The notes beneath the pieces are model-generated. The model worked only from the letters and a program-made list of their open reading frames with translations, searched no databases and was not told the origin of the DNA. Of a stretch of DNA of 64,000 nucleotides, positions 48,730 to 59,878 are shown one piece after another. Both the position numbers and the translations under genes were made by a program. Position 1 is the first letter of the stretch. Each line of letters starts with the position of its first letter. This DNA is from Poecilobothrus nobilitatus (Eukaryota > Arthropoda > Insecta > Diptera > Dolichopodidae). The stretch is from NCBI GenBank assembly GCA_947095535.1, contig OX352774.1, positions 177,628,200-177,692,199 of the forward strand. Direction: 5' to 3'.

Positions 48730-49490
48730 TGTAGATATTATAAAATTTCCTCTTTAACATAATTACAGATAAAACGAGGAAGAGTGCAGTAGATTAGACT
48801 ATGTCAACTCTGGGATACACGTATGAACGTAATATATCCTGTTTCTATAAAACTGATCATCTTTTAAAATATTTCAGATGTTTTAGTACCGACGTCAACT
48901 ACCGAGATATATTTATGTAAATTGTGAAGTTGTGTGACGGCTACCCTATTAACAGCTATCTATTGCACCAGCACAACGAAATTTTAGAGAAGTTATTGCC
49001 CTAAAACTTGATAATTTTTTGTAAAATTTCAGACACTTAGCTTCATAAAGTTCCAAGTGGTACAAGAAGCATGAACCTACTGCTCTAGCCCAACCAAATT
49101 TTACAGAAGTTGTTAGCATGTAATTCGACATCTTTTTGCAAAATTTCACATACCTAGCTTTTATATATACTGAGTTATTCTCATATAAAGAAAGAAGTTG
49201 TATGGCAGCTACTTGAACCCGACAGCCGAAAATGCTGCATTTAAATAGCGAAACTAATAATTTTGCAAAAGTCACGTAAAACAAATGTCAGCCTCCTATG
49301 TCGCACAGACGGATGGAAAGACGGACAGACGGACGGACGTACATGGCTTAATCGACTTAAAATTCGATTATCAGCTGATCCATACCTTTGACACTATATC
49401 TAGCTCGACTCCTTTAAGGTGTCACAAATGTAATGGTAAAATTTATTATACCCTTGAACATAGTTTCCCTTATAGAGGAAAGTCATACAA
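48730..49490 (+). repeat. Family A repeat, copy 2 (most complete)
   Basis: Blocks in order: ATGTCAACTCTGGGATACAC, TTGTGAAGTTGTGTGACGGC, CACCAGCACAACGAAATTTT, CATATAAAGAAAGAAGTTGT, a GTCY tract on the complementary strand (GACGGATGG to GGACGGACG, 49309-49337), ATGGCTTAATCGACTTAAAA, and the end AAGGTGTCACAAATGTAATG with TTATACCCTTGAACATAG. GACGGACG then ATGGCTAAATCGACT is the arrangement of mini-me/DINE-1 elements of Diptera. Internal halves resemble each other, which creates the spurious 111-codon minus-strand frame. Confidence 0.75.
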
Positions 49491-49504
49491 TTTTTTTTAA
49501 ATCA

Positions 49505-49690
49505 ACTTGTCTAACTAAATAAAAGCTTTCCATTATTTTAAATTATTTGATGTTGAAAAACAGATGAAAGAAAAATATTAGGAGAGACTTTATAGTTGGT
49601 TACAAAATCAGAGTTTAACACCTTTTACACAATATTTATACCTAATGTCCTCCATATACCTATGTTATTTGATGTTATTTGAAATTTTGT
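49505..49690 (+). repeat. Family C core
   Basis: The copy contains TATTTGATGTTGAAAAACAG, then GGAGAGACTTTATAGTTGGT, TACAAAATCAGAGTTTAACA and CTCCATATACC. Confidence 0.6.
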
Positions 49691-51145
49691 GAAACTGATA
49701 TTTTCCCCAAGTAAAAATTTGACATTTGGACATTTTGTTAAACGAGTTTTAGTGGAAAGAGGTTTTTTGTCAAATGATATTAGGCAAAATTGTTATTTAC
49801 AATATAAGTTTAGATCAACTGCGCTGGGAGTATAGCTGTGGTACTGTGGTTCAAATCTTAAAAATATTTATTAGTTGTATACATTTATAATGTTTGTTTT
49901 GCTTTTACAGAGTAAACTACTATTTTCTACCCGCATCTAAACCAGTTTTTGAGGAAGAGTAAATAGGAGTAAATACTCTTATATTAAATTAGCATTCCAT
50001 TTACCAACTACTCTCAACTACTCTCAACTACTCTTTACATGTAAAAGGAACACGCAAAATGTAAATATATCAACGTGTTTAAATGAATATATTTATTTGA
50101 CCCACATTTTGTGCAACAATTAAAACAAATTATTAATAGAAAAAAAAACCCAATCCATAAAAAAAAAAAAATTTTTATTATAAAACTTGCTTCCACCATA
50201 AATTAAAAACCGGTTCCTTGATTCTAACTGAAATTAAGCCACAAAATTTATATAAGCGAATTTTTATTGATTGTTATTTGTTACCAGTTTGTACTGTTAC
50301 TTTTATTTAAAAACTTTTATTACGCAAACTGTTTACTGTTAATTGTTAAAACTTTTACAATTATTAGAGGAATTGCATAATGTTTTTTTAGAATTTTTTT
50401 TTTTTTTCTTTTTTATTTATTTTTTTTTTTTTTTTAATTTTTATTAAACTTCAAAATATGTTAATTGTTCAAGCTCTAATTTTTTTTTTGTGTTTTTGTT
50501 TTTTTTTTCTTTAAATTATTTAATAATGAACTTTTAATATTATAAATATATTCGAATATCTAAATATGTATATATAATAAAGATATATATATGTACATAA
50601 GTAAATATATGAAGTAATTGCAATATTCAATGTCAAATCAATTCAAATTCTATTAAACTATTACCAGTAAATAAAAAATAAAAATTGAAAACATAACTAA
50701 ATAAACAATTACTCATAAAATGTACATACATATATGTGTGTATATATATGTATGTAGTGTGTGCATACATTTATTATTATTAAACTAAAGATTGATAATA
50801 AAATCAGCTGGTATTAATTAAACAAAAAAAAAAAAAAACCGTTTTATTGTTAAATGTTTTCCTATACCTATTAATAAAAATTAAACGTTTACTGTACGTT
50901 TGTAATAATGATGATTATTAACAGTTAAATTCTGCTATAAATGAAATTTGTTATGAGATAATTTTTTTGGTAAAATAATTAAAAAAATTAATATTGAAAA
51001 AGTACGTGATAAATAAGTTAATAATCTTTATGGAAGGTTAGACAAAAACATACAAGGTTTTGTCTAACAATTAAATTAAAACAAAATGTATATTTAATAA
51101 AAAAGAATAGCGGCATCTCTTTAACAGTTACAATTTAACATTATA
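49691..51145. other. AT-rich sequence, nothing recognised
   Basis: A short CAACTACT triplication lies near 50008-50035, and T runs near 50397-50440. No gene is supported. Confidence 0.5.
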
Positions 51146-51571
51146 TAGAAACTGGGATGATTATAATGTTGACTGTGACAACTCTAATATACCCGTACAA
51201 ACATAAGTTATGCTCTTATCATGACATTTAATAATCTTTTACAAAATTTAAAAAATCTGACTTAATTAAGTAGGTATTAAGATATATTTAGGTGAATTTT
51301 CGAGTTGTACGACAGTTACTCAAACTTACTACTCTAGACTAACAAAATTTTGCAAAAATAATTTCACAAAATTTTAAATAATACAACGGGACTAAATAAG
51401 CAATTTATATAGACTATGATTTATACTCATAAAAAGAAATAAATTGTATGGAAACTACTCAGGCCAAACCTAATGCTCTCAATAAACAAAATTTAGCTGA
51501 AGTCGTGTACATAAGACTTTAATTCTTTTGACAAAATTTTATATACCCAGCTTATATAAACTCTGAGTTAT

Positions 51572-52697
51572 TATACCCTACACATTAAGTATAGGGTATA
51601 TTAATTTTGGTATGGTGTTTGTAACCACCAAAAGGAAGCGAGTTAGGTATAGACATGTATATATATTCTGAATCAGGATCACCGCCTGAGTCGATTTAGC
51701 GATGTCCGTCCGTCCGTCCGCACGCACGATAACTCAAAAAATAATGATGCTACGAAAATAATGATGCGGACCATGCGTTCGAGTACCTCCCATACAACTC
51801 CCAAAACCTAATACGCATATTTTCGAAATTAATAAAGATAGAAACTTAAAATTTTGTACGAGGGTGTGTTTTTTTGAATCCCTGATATCCCCAAAATTTG
51901 AGATGAATTGGAGTGGTTGTTCGGGTACCTCCCATACAAATCCCAAAACCGAACAAGCATATATTCAAAATTAATAAAGATAGAAACTTCAAATTTGGTA
52001 CTAGGGTGTTGTTTCCTGAATCCCTGATTTTTCCAAAATTTGAGATGAATTGGAGGAGCTGTTCGGGTACCTCTTATACGACTCCCAAAACCGAACATGC
52101 ATATCTTCGAAATTAATACAGATAGGAACTTCAAATTTGATACGAGGGTGCTGTTTCCTAAATCCCTGATTTGCGTAAAATTTGAGATGAATTGGAATGG
52201 TCGTTCGGGTACCTCCCATACAACTCCCAAAACCGAACAAGCATATATTCGAAATTAATAAAGATAGAAACTTCAAATTTGGTACTAGGGTGTTGTTTCC
52301 TGAATGCCTGATTTGTCCAAAATTTGAGATGAATTGGAGGAGCTGTTCGGGTACCTCCCATACAACTCCCAAAACCGAACATGCATATCTTCGAAATTAA
52401 TAAATATATAAACTTGAAATTTGATATAAGAATGTTCTACCCTGTTGATGTCTCTAAAATTTGAGATGAATTGGGGTTGTGGTCCGCGTACCTTCACACA
52501 CTTCCCAAGACCTAACAAGCATTTTTTCGAATTTAATAAAGACAGAAATCTGAAATTTTGTACAAAGGTTGTAAAAGCATTTATTTTTTTAGCTTAGTTA
52601 TATTAAATAACTTATGGATTTTTAATTTAATTTGAATTTTTTAGGTGTAGGGTATAAATAAGTCGGTTGCATTGACTTACTGTTACTTTTACTTGTT
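51572..52697 (+). mobile_element. 1.1-kb element with GTCC tract and central tandem array
   Basis: The element opens TATACCCTACAC, which folds back on TATAGGGTATA a few bases later. The word GTGTAGGGTATA near the right end (52645-52656) is its reverse complement. A GTCCGTCCGTCCG tract lies at 51703-51720, next to the 142-bp array. It ends near TTACTTG before host TTTTCATATAAAGG. This structure (short 5' inverted word, GTCY tract, central tandem repeats, insertion at a T-rich site) resembles the DINE-TR/Helentron type described in flies. No helicase is encoded, so it is non-autonomous. Confidence 0.75.
51760..52560 (+). repeat. 142-bp tandem array, about 5.6 units
   Basis: The marker GTACCT occurs at 51783, 51925, 52067, 52209, 52351 and (diverged, shorter spacing) about 52488, so the period is 142 bp. 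Each unit runs GTTCGGGTACCTCCCATACA, ACTCCCAAAACCGAACAAGC, AAATTAATAAAGATAGAAAC, TTCAAATTTG, GAGGGTGTTGTTTCCTGAAT, CCAAAATTTGAGATGAATTG. Units 2 and 4, and 3 and 5, share GTGGTTG/GGAGCTG-type variants, suggesting growth by two-unit steps. The period is not a multiple of 3, yet open frames of up to 133 codons arise on the minus strand by chance lack of stops. Confidence 0.95.
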
Positions 52698-53179
52698 TTC
52701 ATATAAAGGAAGAAGTTTTATGGCAATTATTCGAACTCAATGAACTCAAACTTGCTCAATTTCAATAGCAAAATTTTACAAAGGTGTAATAGTAAAAATT
52801 TCAGAATCTTGTAGCTTCGTTATTTTTTGGGTTATCATGCGAACGGACGAACGGACGTAAATGGCTAAATCAATTCAGAATTCGATTCTGAGTAAGAATA
52901 TATACATATATGTATACTTTGTCATATCTATCTTGTCTTCTTTAAATAGTCACAAACTAAGTTCAACGGCTATAAAAAATTATAAATATTATATTAATTT
53001 CACTTCTTACAAATATCGTATCAAATTTCTTTCTTAAGGCTCTTCAAATTGGCAAGATAATTTAATTTTCTTCTTTCAACAACAAAATAATTTAGTCATG
53101 TTGTATGGTTTAAAAAGGAAGTGATTTAAAATTAAAGGGTTTATAAAACCCTATAATTATGCAATTGCCCTTTTTTGGA

Positions 53180-53880
53180 TGATCTTACAATCTGGAGGCA
53201 TGAAATAAGGCCCTGCAAAATAAAGTACTGGAGATGTTATTTCTCATATGTAATAACAATGCAAAATTTGAGAAATAAGATCCCGGGGTGTTACTTCTCT
53301 TTCAATTTAACTTTCGATTTTTTGAATTTGAATTAAAGATGTATTATTTCTCATTAAATGTGAAATAAAGCAAGGGGGTGTTAATTTTCATATTTTGTGG
53401 TCTTATTTCTCAATTACATGTGTAATAAAATCCACTTTTGTAATACTAAAACCTGAAAAAATTCAAAAATAATAACTTTATAATAAAGTAATAAACAACA
53501 TTCAGAAAGATTACCAAAGTGATTAAAAAAAAAGTATATTGCCCTTTTCCAGAATATACATATGGTGTTCTATCAAATAATATTCTGGAAATATACTTAT
53601 ACTTATTTTTTTAAGTCAGTTTGAATCTATCTGAAAAAAAATTAAAAAATAAAACTCCATAGTGCCAATCCAACTCCAATTACTTTAATAAATAGGACTC
53701 CGAGGTGTTATTTCTCATAGTAATTGAGTAATAAAGCCCCGGTGTGTTATTTCTCAGGAAGTCCAAGACTAAATGTAAAGAGAAATAACACCCTGGGGAC
53801 TTTATTTCTCAATTATTATGAGAAATATCACCTCTCGGAGTCTTATTTCTCATAGTAATTGGAGTTGGATTGGCCTCAAA
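53180..53880. repeat. Word-arm foldback with ATTTCTCA/TGAGAAAT words
   Basis: From 53225 words of the type GGGGTGTTATTTCTCA and GAGAAATAAGATCCCGG recur in both orientations. The strongest part is a foldback. The left arm 53663-53755 begins GCCAATCCAACTCCAATTA and the right arm 53776-53875 ends TAATTGGAGTTGGATTGGC. Both arms carry ACTCCGAGGTG/CTCTCGGAGT and the CCCCGG-type blocks, with a loop of about 20 bp. There is no coding content. Confidence 0.8.
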
Positions 53881-54246
53881 GGACATATAGCCTATTGTTT
53901 GATCAAAAAATATAGGTGGTGTTTGAATAATAGACTGAAGGAAGGTGGTGGTTCCTCATAAAAGTCTCGTTATTGTTGCTCTCCTCTACAAATTATTTCG
54001 ACGATTCCTATATCAACTCTAGCAAAAAAAAATATATGTACATACAAAGTGATTCGTTAATAAGTGTCTTCACATATACCACCCTGTAGGTAATAATGTG
54101 GAGACAAAACTTTTATATGAGGGCTACATTGTGGACCCAATAGTTTCGAAGCTGTGGGCCATAAAGGAGATTTAGTGCAATTTGTTTGTGCTTTAATTAA
54201 AATACCCATAACTTCTACTACAAACAAGTTTATAGCATTCTGAAAA
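53881..54246. other. Spacer between foldback elements
   Basis: This stretch is of more balanced composition than usual, with no domain or RNA recognised. Confidence 0.45.
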
Positions 54247-55193
54247 ATATTTTAGAAAAGTATAAGAAAGAGGCTCCCTGAATTGACGCCCAAGGAATTA
54301 AAGCCCCAAAACAAAATGAAATCAAACCCCAAAATTTAGGGTCTTAAGTCATAATGAATTAATATCCCAAAACAAAATATAAATAAAACCCCACAGAAAT
54401 GAAATAAAGCTTCAAACAAAATTGAATTAACACCCCCAATTTTTCATTAATTTGGGGCTTTATTCCATAGTGAAATAACAACCCAAAATAAAAATAAAAT
54501 AACGCCCCAAAACTATTTTGTATATAATATTTAATACAAAGGAGTCAATTCTATAATATACAAAATATTATATGAAAAGATAATCAAAAAATAAAATCAA
54601 ATTCTATTTAAAATAATAACAAAAAACAAAGAAGTTTCTGATATTTCGAGTTTGCATGGACAGACTTAAGTATTGATTTAAGAGTTGGATTCCAAATCAA
54701 AGTTATACGTTTTTTCATAGAATATTTATTTATATATATATATATATATGTATATGAGAGATTCTAAATTTGGAGTCATTTTAGAGTTACATACATCTAT
54801 ACGACAATATATAATAAACATTCTGGAAAAAGGGTAAAACCTTGATTTTGAATTTAACTCTAAACTCTCTCCTAATTCAGAATCTCATATATATTCTGGA
54901 AAAATGGAATACACTTAATTTTTTTCCAGAAATTTTACAAAGCCCTTCAAAATTTTTGTTAAAACTTCTAGAGAAACGAAATATATGAAAGGCAAAATTA
55001 ATTAATTATATTCATTAATTTACAAATTTATAAAAAAATAAAACGAAATATAGGAGGGTGCTTTGAATACCGTGGCGAGACCGCAACCGCAAACGGGGAC
55101 CCCAAATTGGGTTCTTATTTGATTTTGCTTTTGGAGCTTTAATTCCTTGGGCATTAATTCACGGAACCTGAGAAAGGAGCTTTTCTAAATATA
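54247..55193. mobile_element. Foldback element with about 85-bp terminal inverted repeats
   Basis: The left end TATTTTAGAAAAG, then GCCCAAGGAATTAAAGCCCC and ATGAAATCAAACCCC, is matched in order by the reverse complement of the right end (55075-55193), which includes GGAGCTTTAATTCCTTGGGC and TTTTCTAAATA. Inside the left arm the word CCCCAAAATGAAATAAA recurs six or more times in degenerate form up to 54505. The interior (54640-54930) is family C core, itself with inverted ends ATATGAGAGATTCT/AGAATCTCATATAT. There is no open reading frame. Foldback (FB) elements with arms of short repeats are known in Drosophila; identity with FB is not claimed. Confidence 0.8.
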
Positions 55194-55930
55194 TTTATAT
55201 AATAATAATATTTCTACATATTTAAATTAATTTATATCTATGTACAATAGCTTTAGTGCCGGATAGTTTTAGTAATATTTCATATTAATAAATGATATAC
55301 ATTTAATTTAATTTATAATGACACCCAATAAAAATTAAATCTACATATTTTATTAAAAATTATTAAAAGTTTTTAGATCGAAATTAAAATTAAAGAATTT
55401 TTTTTCTACTTTGTCATCTTAATTATTTTTAATTAAAATTTAGTTGTTTGTTTTTTTTTTTAACATTATTAATGATATTTTTAAATAAAAATGATAAGTG
55501 GTTTAAAATTAAACTTTAATCCCATAAAATATTAAAACAAAAAAAAAACAAACAAAAACTTATTAAATTAATAATCTTTACAGTAAATTCTCTAAAAAAA
55601 AAAAAACAATACAGTAATAAAAATCTAATAATTTATTACCTATATAGAAGTTATAAAAAAAAAATTGCATAAGGCAATAAATTAAATAAAGTTTTAAGAA
55701 AAGTCAAAAATATTAATTAATGTGAGTATTAAAAAAATATTACATCTATTATTAATCTGATGGTAAAAGCTTTAAGATAAAACCACTTTTTTTTAAATTT
55801 ATATTTTACTTAACCACATTTTTAACATGTTTTTTTTTTTTAAATTGGAATCAAAAAAAAAATTATTAAGAAATAATGATAAAAATAAGATTGACATTCA
55901 GCATCATCTAATATTACATTTTTAAAATAT
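55194..55930. other. AT-rich spacer
   Basis: Nothing recognised beyond A and T tracts. Confidence 0.5.
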
Positions 55931-55934
55931 GTAT

Positions 55935-56015
55935 GCAAAAAACAATTAGGAGAGATTTTACAGTTGGTTACAAAATCAGAGTCCCAATAATTTATTTAGC
56001 AAGGGTTTTTAGCAT
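55935..56015 (+). repeat. Family C core fragment
   Basis: TAGGAGAGATTTTACAGTTG then GTTACAAAATCAGAGTCCCA and TTATTTAGCAAGGG match the core. The copy lies directly before family B copy 3. Confidence 0.7.
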
Positions 56016-56144
56016 TATTTTTTTTTTGGAATTTCGTACACAACCCAGTAAATATATATAAAATATTATAATTAACCTACTACAAAATTTCTTTTTTTTT
56101 CAAAATCTTCTTTTTTTAAAGGTCTAAAATCTCTCAAGTGTTAT

Positions 56145-56790
56145 TTTTTAGCACATTTTCAAAAAAATGTTGCGCCTTTGTACCTATTAGTTTCACTGTG
56201 TCCATCCGTCTGTTTACAAAACTTCTACACCGTTAAAGATAGAGAAAAAAAAATGTTAACTATAGGTACGTCTCATAAAAGAATTAATTTTGCTTACCTC
56301 TATAAAATAATATCAAAATTATACAATTTTTTTTAATTTATTATTTAAATTTACCGTTAAGTGAAAACCTAATTTTGCATGATTTTTCTTTTTTCATAAC
56401 TCCGGCACGCATTTAGATATAAACTTGAGATTTTTAGACAAGAAAAAAAGTTTTCTCAGAAAATTTTTTCGTACCACCCCTTAAGAGATATTAAGGCTCA
56501 AAAATTGAAAATTTGCTTTTTTGACAGACACCTGTGTAAATTTTTCTTCGGCAACACATAAAAATTAAAGCTTCGGTAATATATTTTTATGTGGGTTAAC
56601 AGTTTTTCTTAGTTATATAGGGTTCCGCACTTACAGCTCCGCAAAATTAAAAAAAGGCCTATTTTCACGTTTTTTCCTTATATGAAATTTTAAAATTTTT
56701 ATACATATCACAATCCTCAACAGTTTGTATTATTTTTTGAAATTGTGCGCTTTTAAAAACCGTTGGTTTACATTCTGCCTTGTTTTTTTT
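56145..56790 (+). repeat. Family B repeat, copy 3
   Basis: The copy starts TTTTTTAGCACATTTTCAAA, then TAGTTTCACTGTGTCCATCC (GTCY region), TTCTACACCGTTAAAGATAG, ACCGTTAAGTGAAAACC, CATAACTCCGGCACG, CACCTGTGTAAATTTTTCTT, and the end AACCGTTGGTTTACATTCTG. It is about 645 bp, shorter in the middle than copy 2. Confidence 0.75.
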
Positions 56791-56800
56791 TTTTTTGTTA

Positions 56801-58938
56801 TGGCAAAAATTGAAGATTTTTTCTTAAAAAAAAAATGTCTAGTAAAGATATGATTTTAAAAGTGAAGATTAATAAAAGGGAAATTTCGTTAGGCTCCGAA
56901 AGAAAGAAAGAAAAGAAATAAATAGTCCCAAAAGGATCGATTTCAATTTTTAAAAAAAAATAAATACAAAATTATTAATAAAAAAAAACATAGTCAATGT
57001 TATAAATAAAAAAACCAGAAATATATTATATAAATTCTGATCCCATTAAAAAATATTTCAATGTTACAATATTTAAAATATATGGCCTATATGATTTATT
57101 CATACAGCAATATTTGACTTCACAGAGTTCATACATGTTTGTTTATTTGGTATATACTTTTACCCAATATTTTTTAGATGTACGTGATTAGAAGATTAAA
57201 TAATATGTATGGTTATGATTTTTGAATATCAATCTATTTATTAAAATAATCAAGAGTTTATGTTTAACATATAATGGAACGGTTTAATATTTATCATAAT
57301 ATGTACATACATACAAGTTGTTCATAAATTATAAACTATATTAAATCTTTAGATTATTTAATAATTTATATAACGTATGATGCTATCCATTAATCAAATA
57401 TAAAAAAAAAAAAATATTTTAATAAAATTAATTCCTTTTAAAAAAAATATCATACAATAATCCTTATACTGTCAAAGGACAACTTCTAAAAATCATGACC
57501 TTAATTAAATTCTACAAATCACATGACATGACAAGATAAAGAAAGTTCTGTTTCATTCATTTCACGGCTTAAGAAAGTCATTTTAATTTTTGGAATTCAT
57601 TTTTTTTTTTTTTACCGTTTCTAATGCATCCTTTAGTCAGAAATTTTAGTTAAAATTGAATTTAATAAGAAATAAAGCTTACACTTAAAAACACGTTTTT
57701 AAATCGAGTTGTCTTTGAAATAAATATGAATTTACTTAAGATAAAGGATACCCTCTAGTTTTAGACAAAACTATAATAAAAACTTTAAATTTGTAGAAAA
57801 GAAATAAAAGAATTCATTCATTTGTTTCATTCTCCCTTAAAAGTTTTCAACGTCTTTCAAAAGTATTAAATTAAAATAAATATTTATAAGAAAAAAAAAA
57901 ACATAATTTTTTTTTTTTAGTTTTCATTTGAAATTTAAATTTTTACAATTTTTTATTCTAAAAAATTAAGAAAAAAAAAAATATTAAAAAGCTTTTCAAA
58001 ATTCTCTCACAACACAACCAACACCCATCATCTCCAAATCTTCAATGTTTATATGTTTAACGTTGTAAAGCACTTTTTTTCATTTGTATGTAGAAGTATT
58101 TGTTATTTTATATTTGGCGCCAATTTGTCTATACAAACTTTTTAATTTTTGCTTTTTTTTTGTGTTTTCTATTATTTGTATTCAAGTATGACAAAATGTT
58201 TATTGTAATAAATTGACTTGTATTTAATTTTTTTTTTACAGTTAAGTTATTAATCGATTGTTTATTCGACTTACATAATAAATTTTTTTTTTTTTTTTTT
58301 CAAATTATGTATTTAGAGAAAAAAAAAATTTTAAAAGCTTTTAGACAACTTGGAACATATAGATAAAAAAAAAAACATTTTAGTGGTTTGAATTTAATAG
58401 AAATAGCATACATTTACCATATGAGAAATTAATGATTTTATTAAAAAAAACTTCAATTCTATTGAATTTAATAATTGTGCCTTTCTGTATCCAATATCCA
58501 ATTAAATAAAAAAAAATTAAACAAAAGATCATATAAAAATACGTTTTCGTTTCTCCTACAAAACAAATTTAACCGAAAAAAAAAACGATGATAATAAATA
58601 GTTGTTGATTGTTGTTAATGTTTCAGCTAAAATTTGACCTGTTTGGCTGCTTCTCTGGTTGATCTTTGCCAATACAAAGAAATAGCAATAAAAATTTATA
58701 ACTAGGTCAGAAAAATATTTTAAGCCATACACAAAAAATCATTCAATCACGTGCAAAATTGAAATGAAAAATATTTACATATATATACATTTAAAATACC
58801 AACGATACCGAAGAATACAGTGTGAAAGAGTAAAAATTTTAACAATAGCATTTAACATCGACAACAAACTACAAGTGTGTGGATTGGCACAACGATAACA
58901 ATTTTTAAGACAAATTTAAAAAATTAGGTTCAATTATT
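56801..58938. other. AT-rich sequence, nothing recognised
   Basis: There are A/T tracts throughout. I checked the minus strand for a missing first exon of the transporter and found no convincing ATG-bearing exon with a matching donor. Confidence 0.5.
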
Positions 58939-58940
58939 TT

Positions 58941-59033
58941 TACGGCGTGTGTAGGATTCGAAACCCCATTCCTTCAGTTTTTACAGAATATTTTTTATAC
59001 TCTTTTACTCACTGGTCCACCACCAAGTTCCCA
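58941..59033 (-). mobile_element. SINE head fragment
   Basis: On the minus strand GGTGGACCAGTGAGTAAAAG is the A-box region and GGTTTCGAATCC a one-base-expanded B box, ending at the CGCCG block. The body and tail are missing. Confidence 0.7.
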
Positions 59034-59214
59034 AAATTCAGAATTAATATACGTATACAAAAAATCTTTTGGAATCCTTATTTAAATATTATCCTACACC
59101 ACCATCACACTATTTTAAAGTACATCTATAATTATATATGCGAGATAAAATAAAATTTTCAAAATTATTATCTGTAAATAAATTAAAATTTTGTTTAAAT
59201 AGTGTGTAGACTGT

Positions 59215-59395
59215 ATGTCTGTGTCATCGATTTTCTTGAGACAAATTTTTATTATCAAATTTTCCAGAGACATGGATTTTTTTTGTCTATAGTTTTTCGA
59301 TGACATAGTTTTTTATTGTAAGTATATTTGTGAAGACAGGAAATCTCAAATTTTCCAAGGACATGGATTTTTTTTTTTTTTACTGTCAAAATAAA
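59215..59395. repeat. Word-iterated stretch (GACATGGATTTTTT)
   Basis: TCAAATTTTCCAGAGACATG and TCAAATTTTCCAAGGACATG, each followed by GATTTTTTTT, lie about 92 bp apart, with related GATGACATAGTTTTTT and GAGACAAATTTTTA words between. It resembles the arms of the word-arm elements but shows no clear inverted partner. Confidence 0.5.
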
Positions 59396-59878
59396 AATTT
59401 AAAATAAATACAATAAAAAATAGGATACGAAGGAAGTATTGTATTCAATTACAATAAATTTAATTAAATTTAAAATTATAGTAAAATATAAAAGAAAAAA
59501 AAAAACTTGACAGGAAATTGAAAGAAATGAGAACAAAGTCAAAGTATATATGTGTATACAATTTTATAATAAAGAATATTGGCACGTGTATGTACTATTG
59601 TATAGAAATATCTACATATATAGAAATATCTTTAATATGTATCGAGAATAATATAATTCCGATAATAATTTTTATACATTTAGAATGTAAAGGATTAAAA
59701 TATTATTAAATTTTATATGTTTTATACTTTTAAAAATTATATTTTTAAAATAAAAACTACTTATAATGTAAGAGTTATATGTATATATTTTATAATATTT
59801 AATTGATATGTACAAATGATTTAACACATTTTCATATGCCTCTTGCCTTCCCGTCGCTCATGTGTGATTATTGTGGTA
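59396..59878. other. AT-rich spacer
   Basis: The frame 59518-59709 has no domain. Nothing is supported. Confidence 0.45.

Larger units (their letters stand above)
51150..52985 (+). repeat. Family A repeat, copy 3, split by an insertion
   Basis: The left part (51150-51571) ends AACTCTGAGTTAT and the right part resumes near 52697 with TCATATAAAGGAAGAAGTTT. In copy 2 these two blocks are contiguous, so the intervening 1.1 kb is a later insertion. The right part carries the GTCY-type tract GAACGGACGAACGGACGT and the terminal TAGTCACAAACTAAG block. Confidence 0.8.

Noticed and set aside
48949..49284. 111-codon minus-strand frame
   Set aside because: It lies wholly in family A repeat copy 2, and the similar halves reflect internal repetition of the element; no domain, and it is not conserved as a frame in copies 1 and 3.
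51734..52518. Several overlapping frames up to 133 codons on both strands
   Set aside because: They are the three frames of the 142-bp tandem array; the same phrase recurs in all frames because the period is not a multiple of 3.
58240..58310. Possible first exon of the transporter near a GTAAGT on the minus strand
   Set aside because: The sequence before that donor is a poly-A run with no ATG-led open codons that could join to the split codon at 48078.
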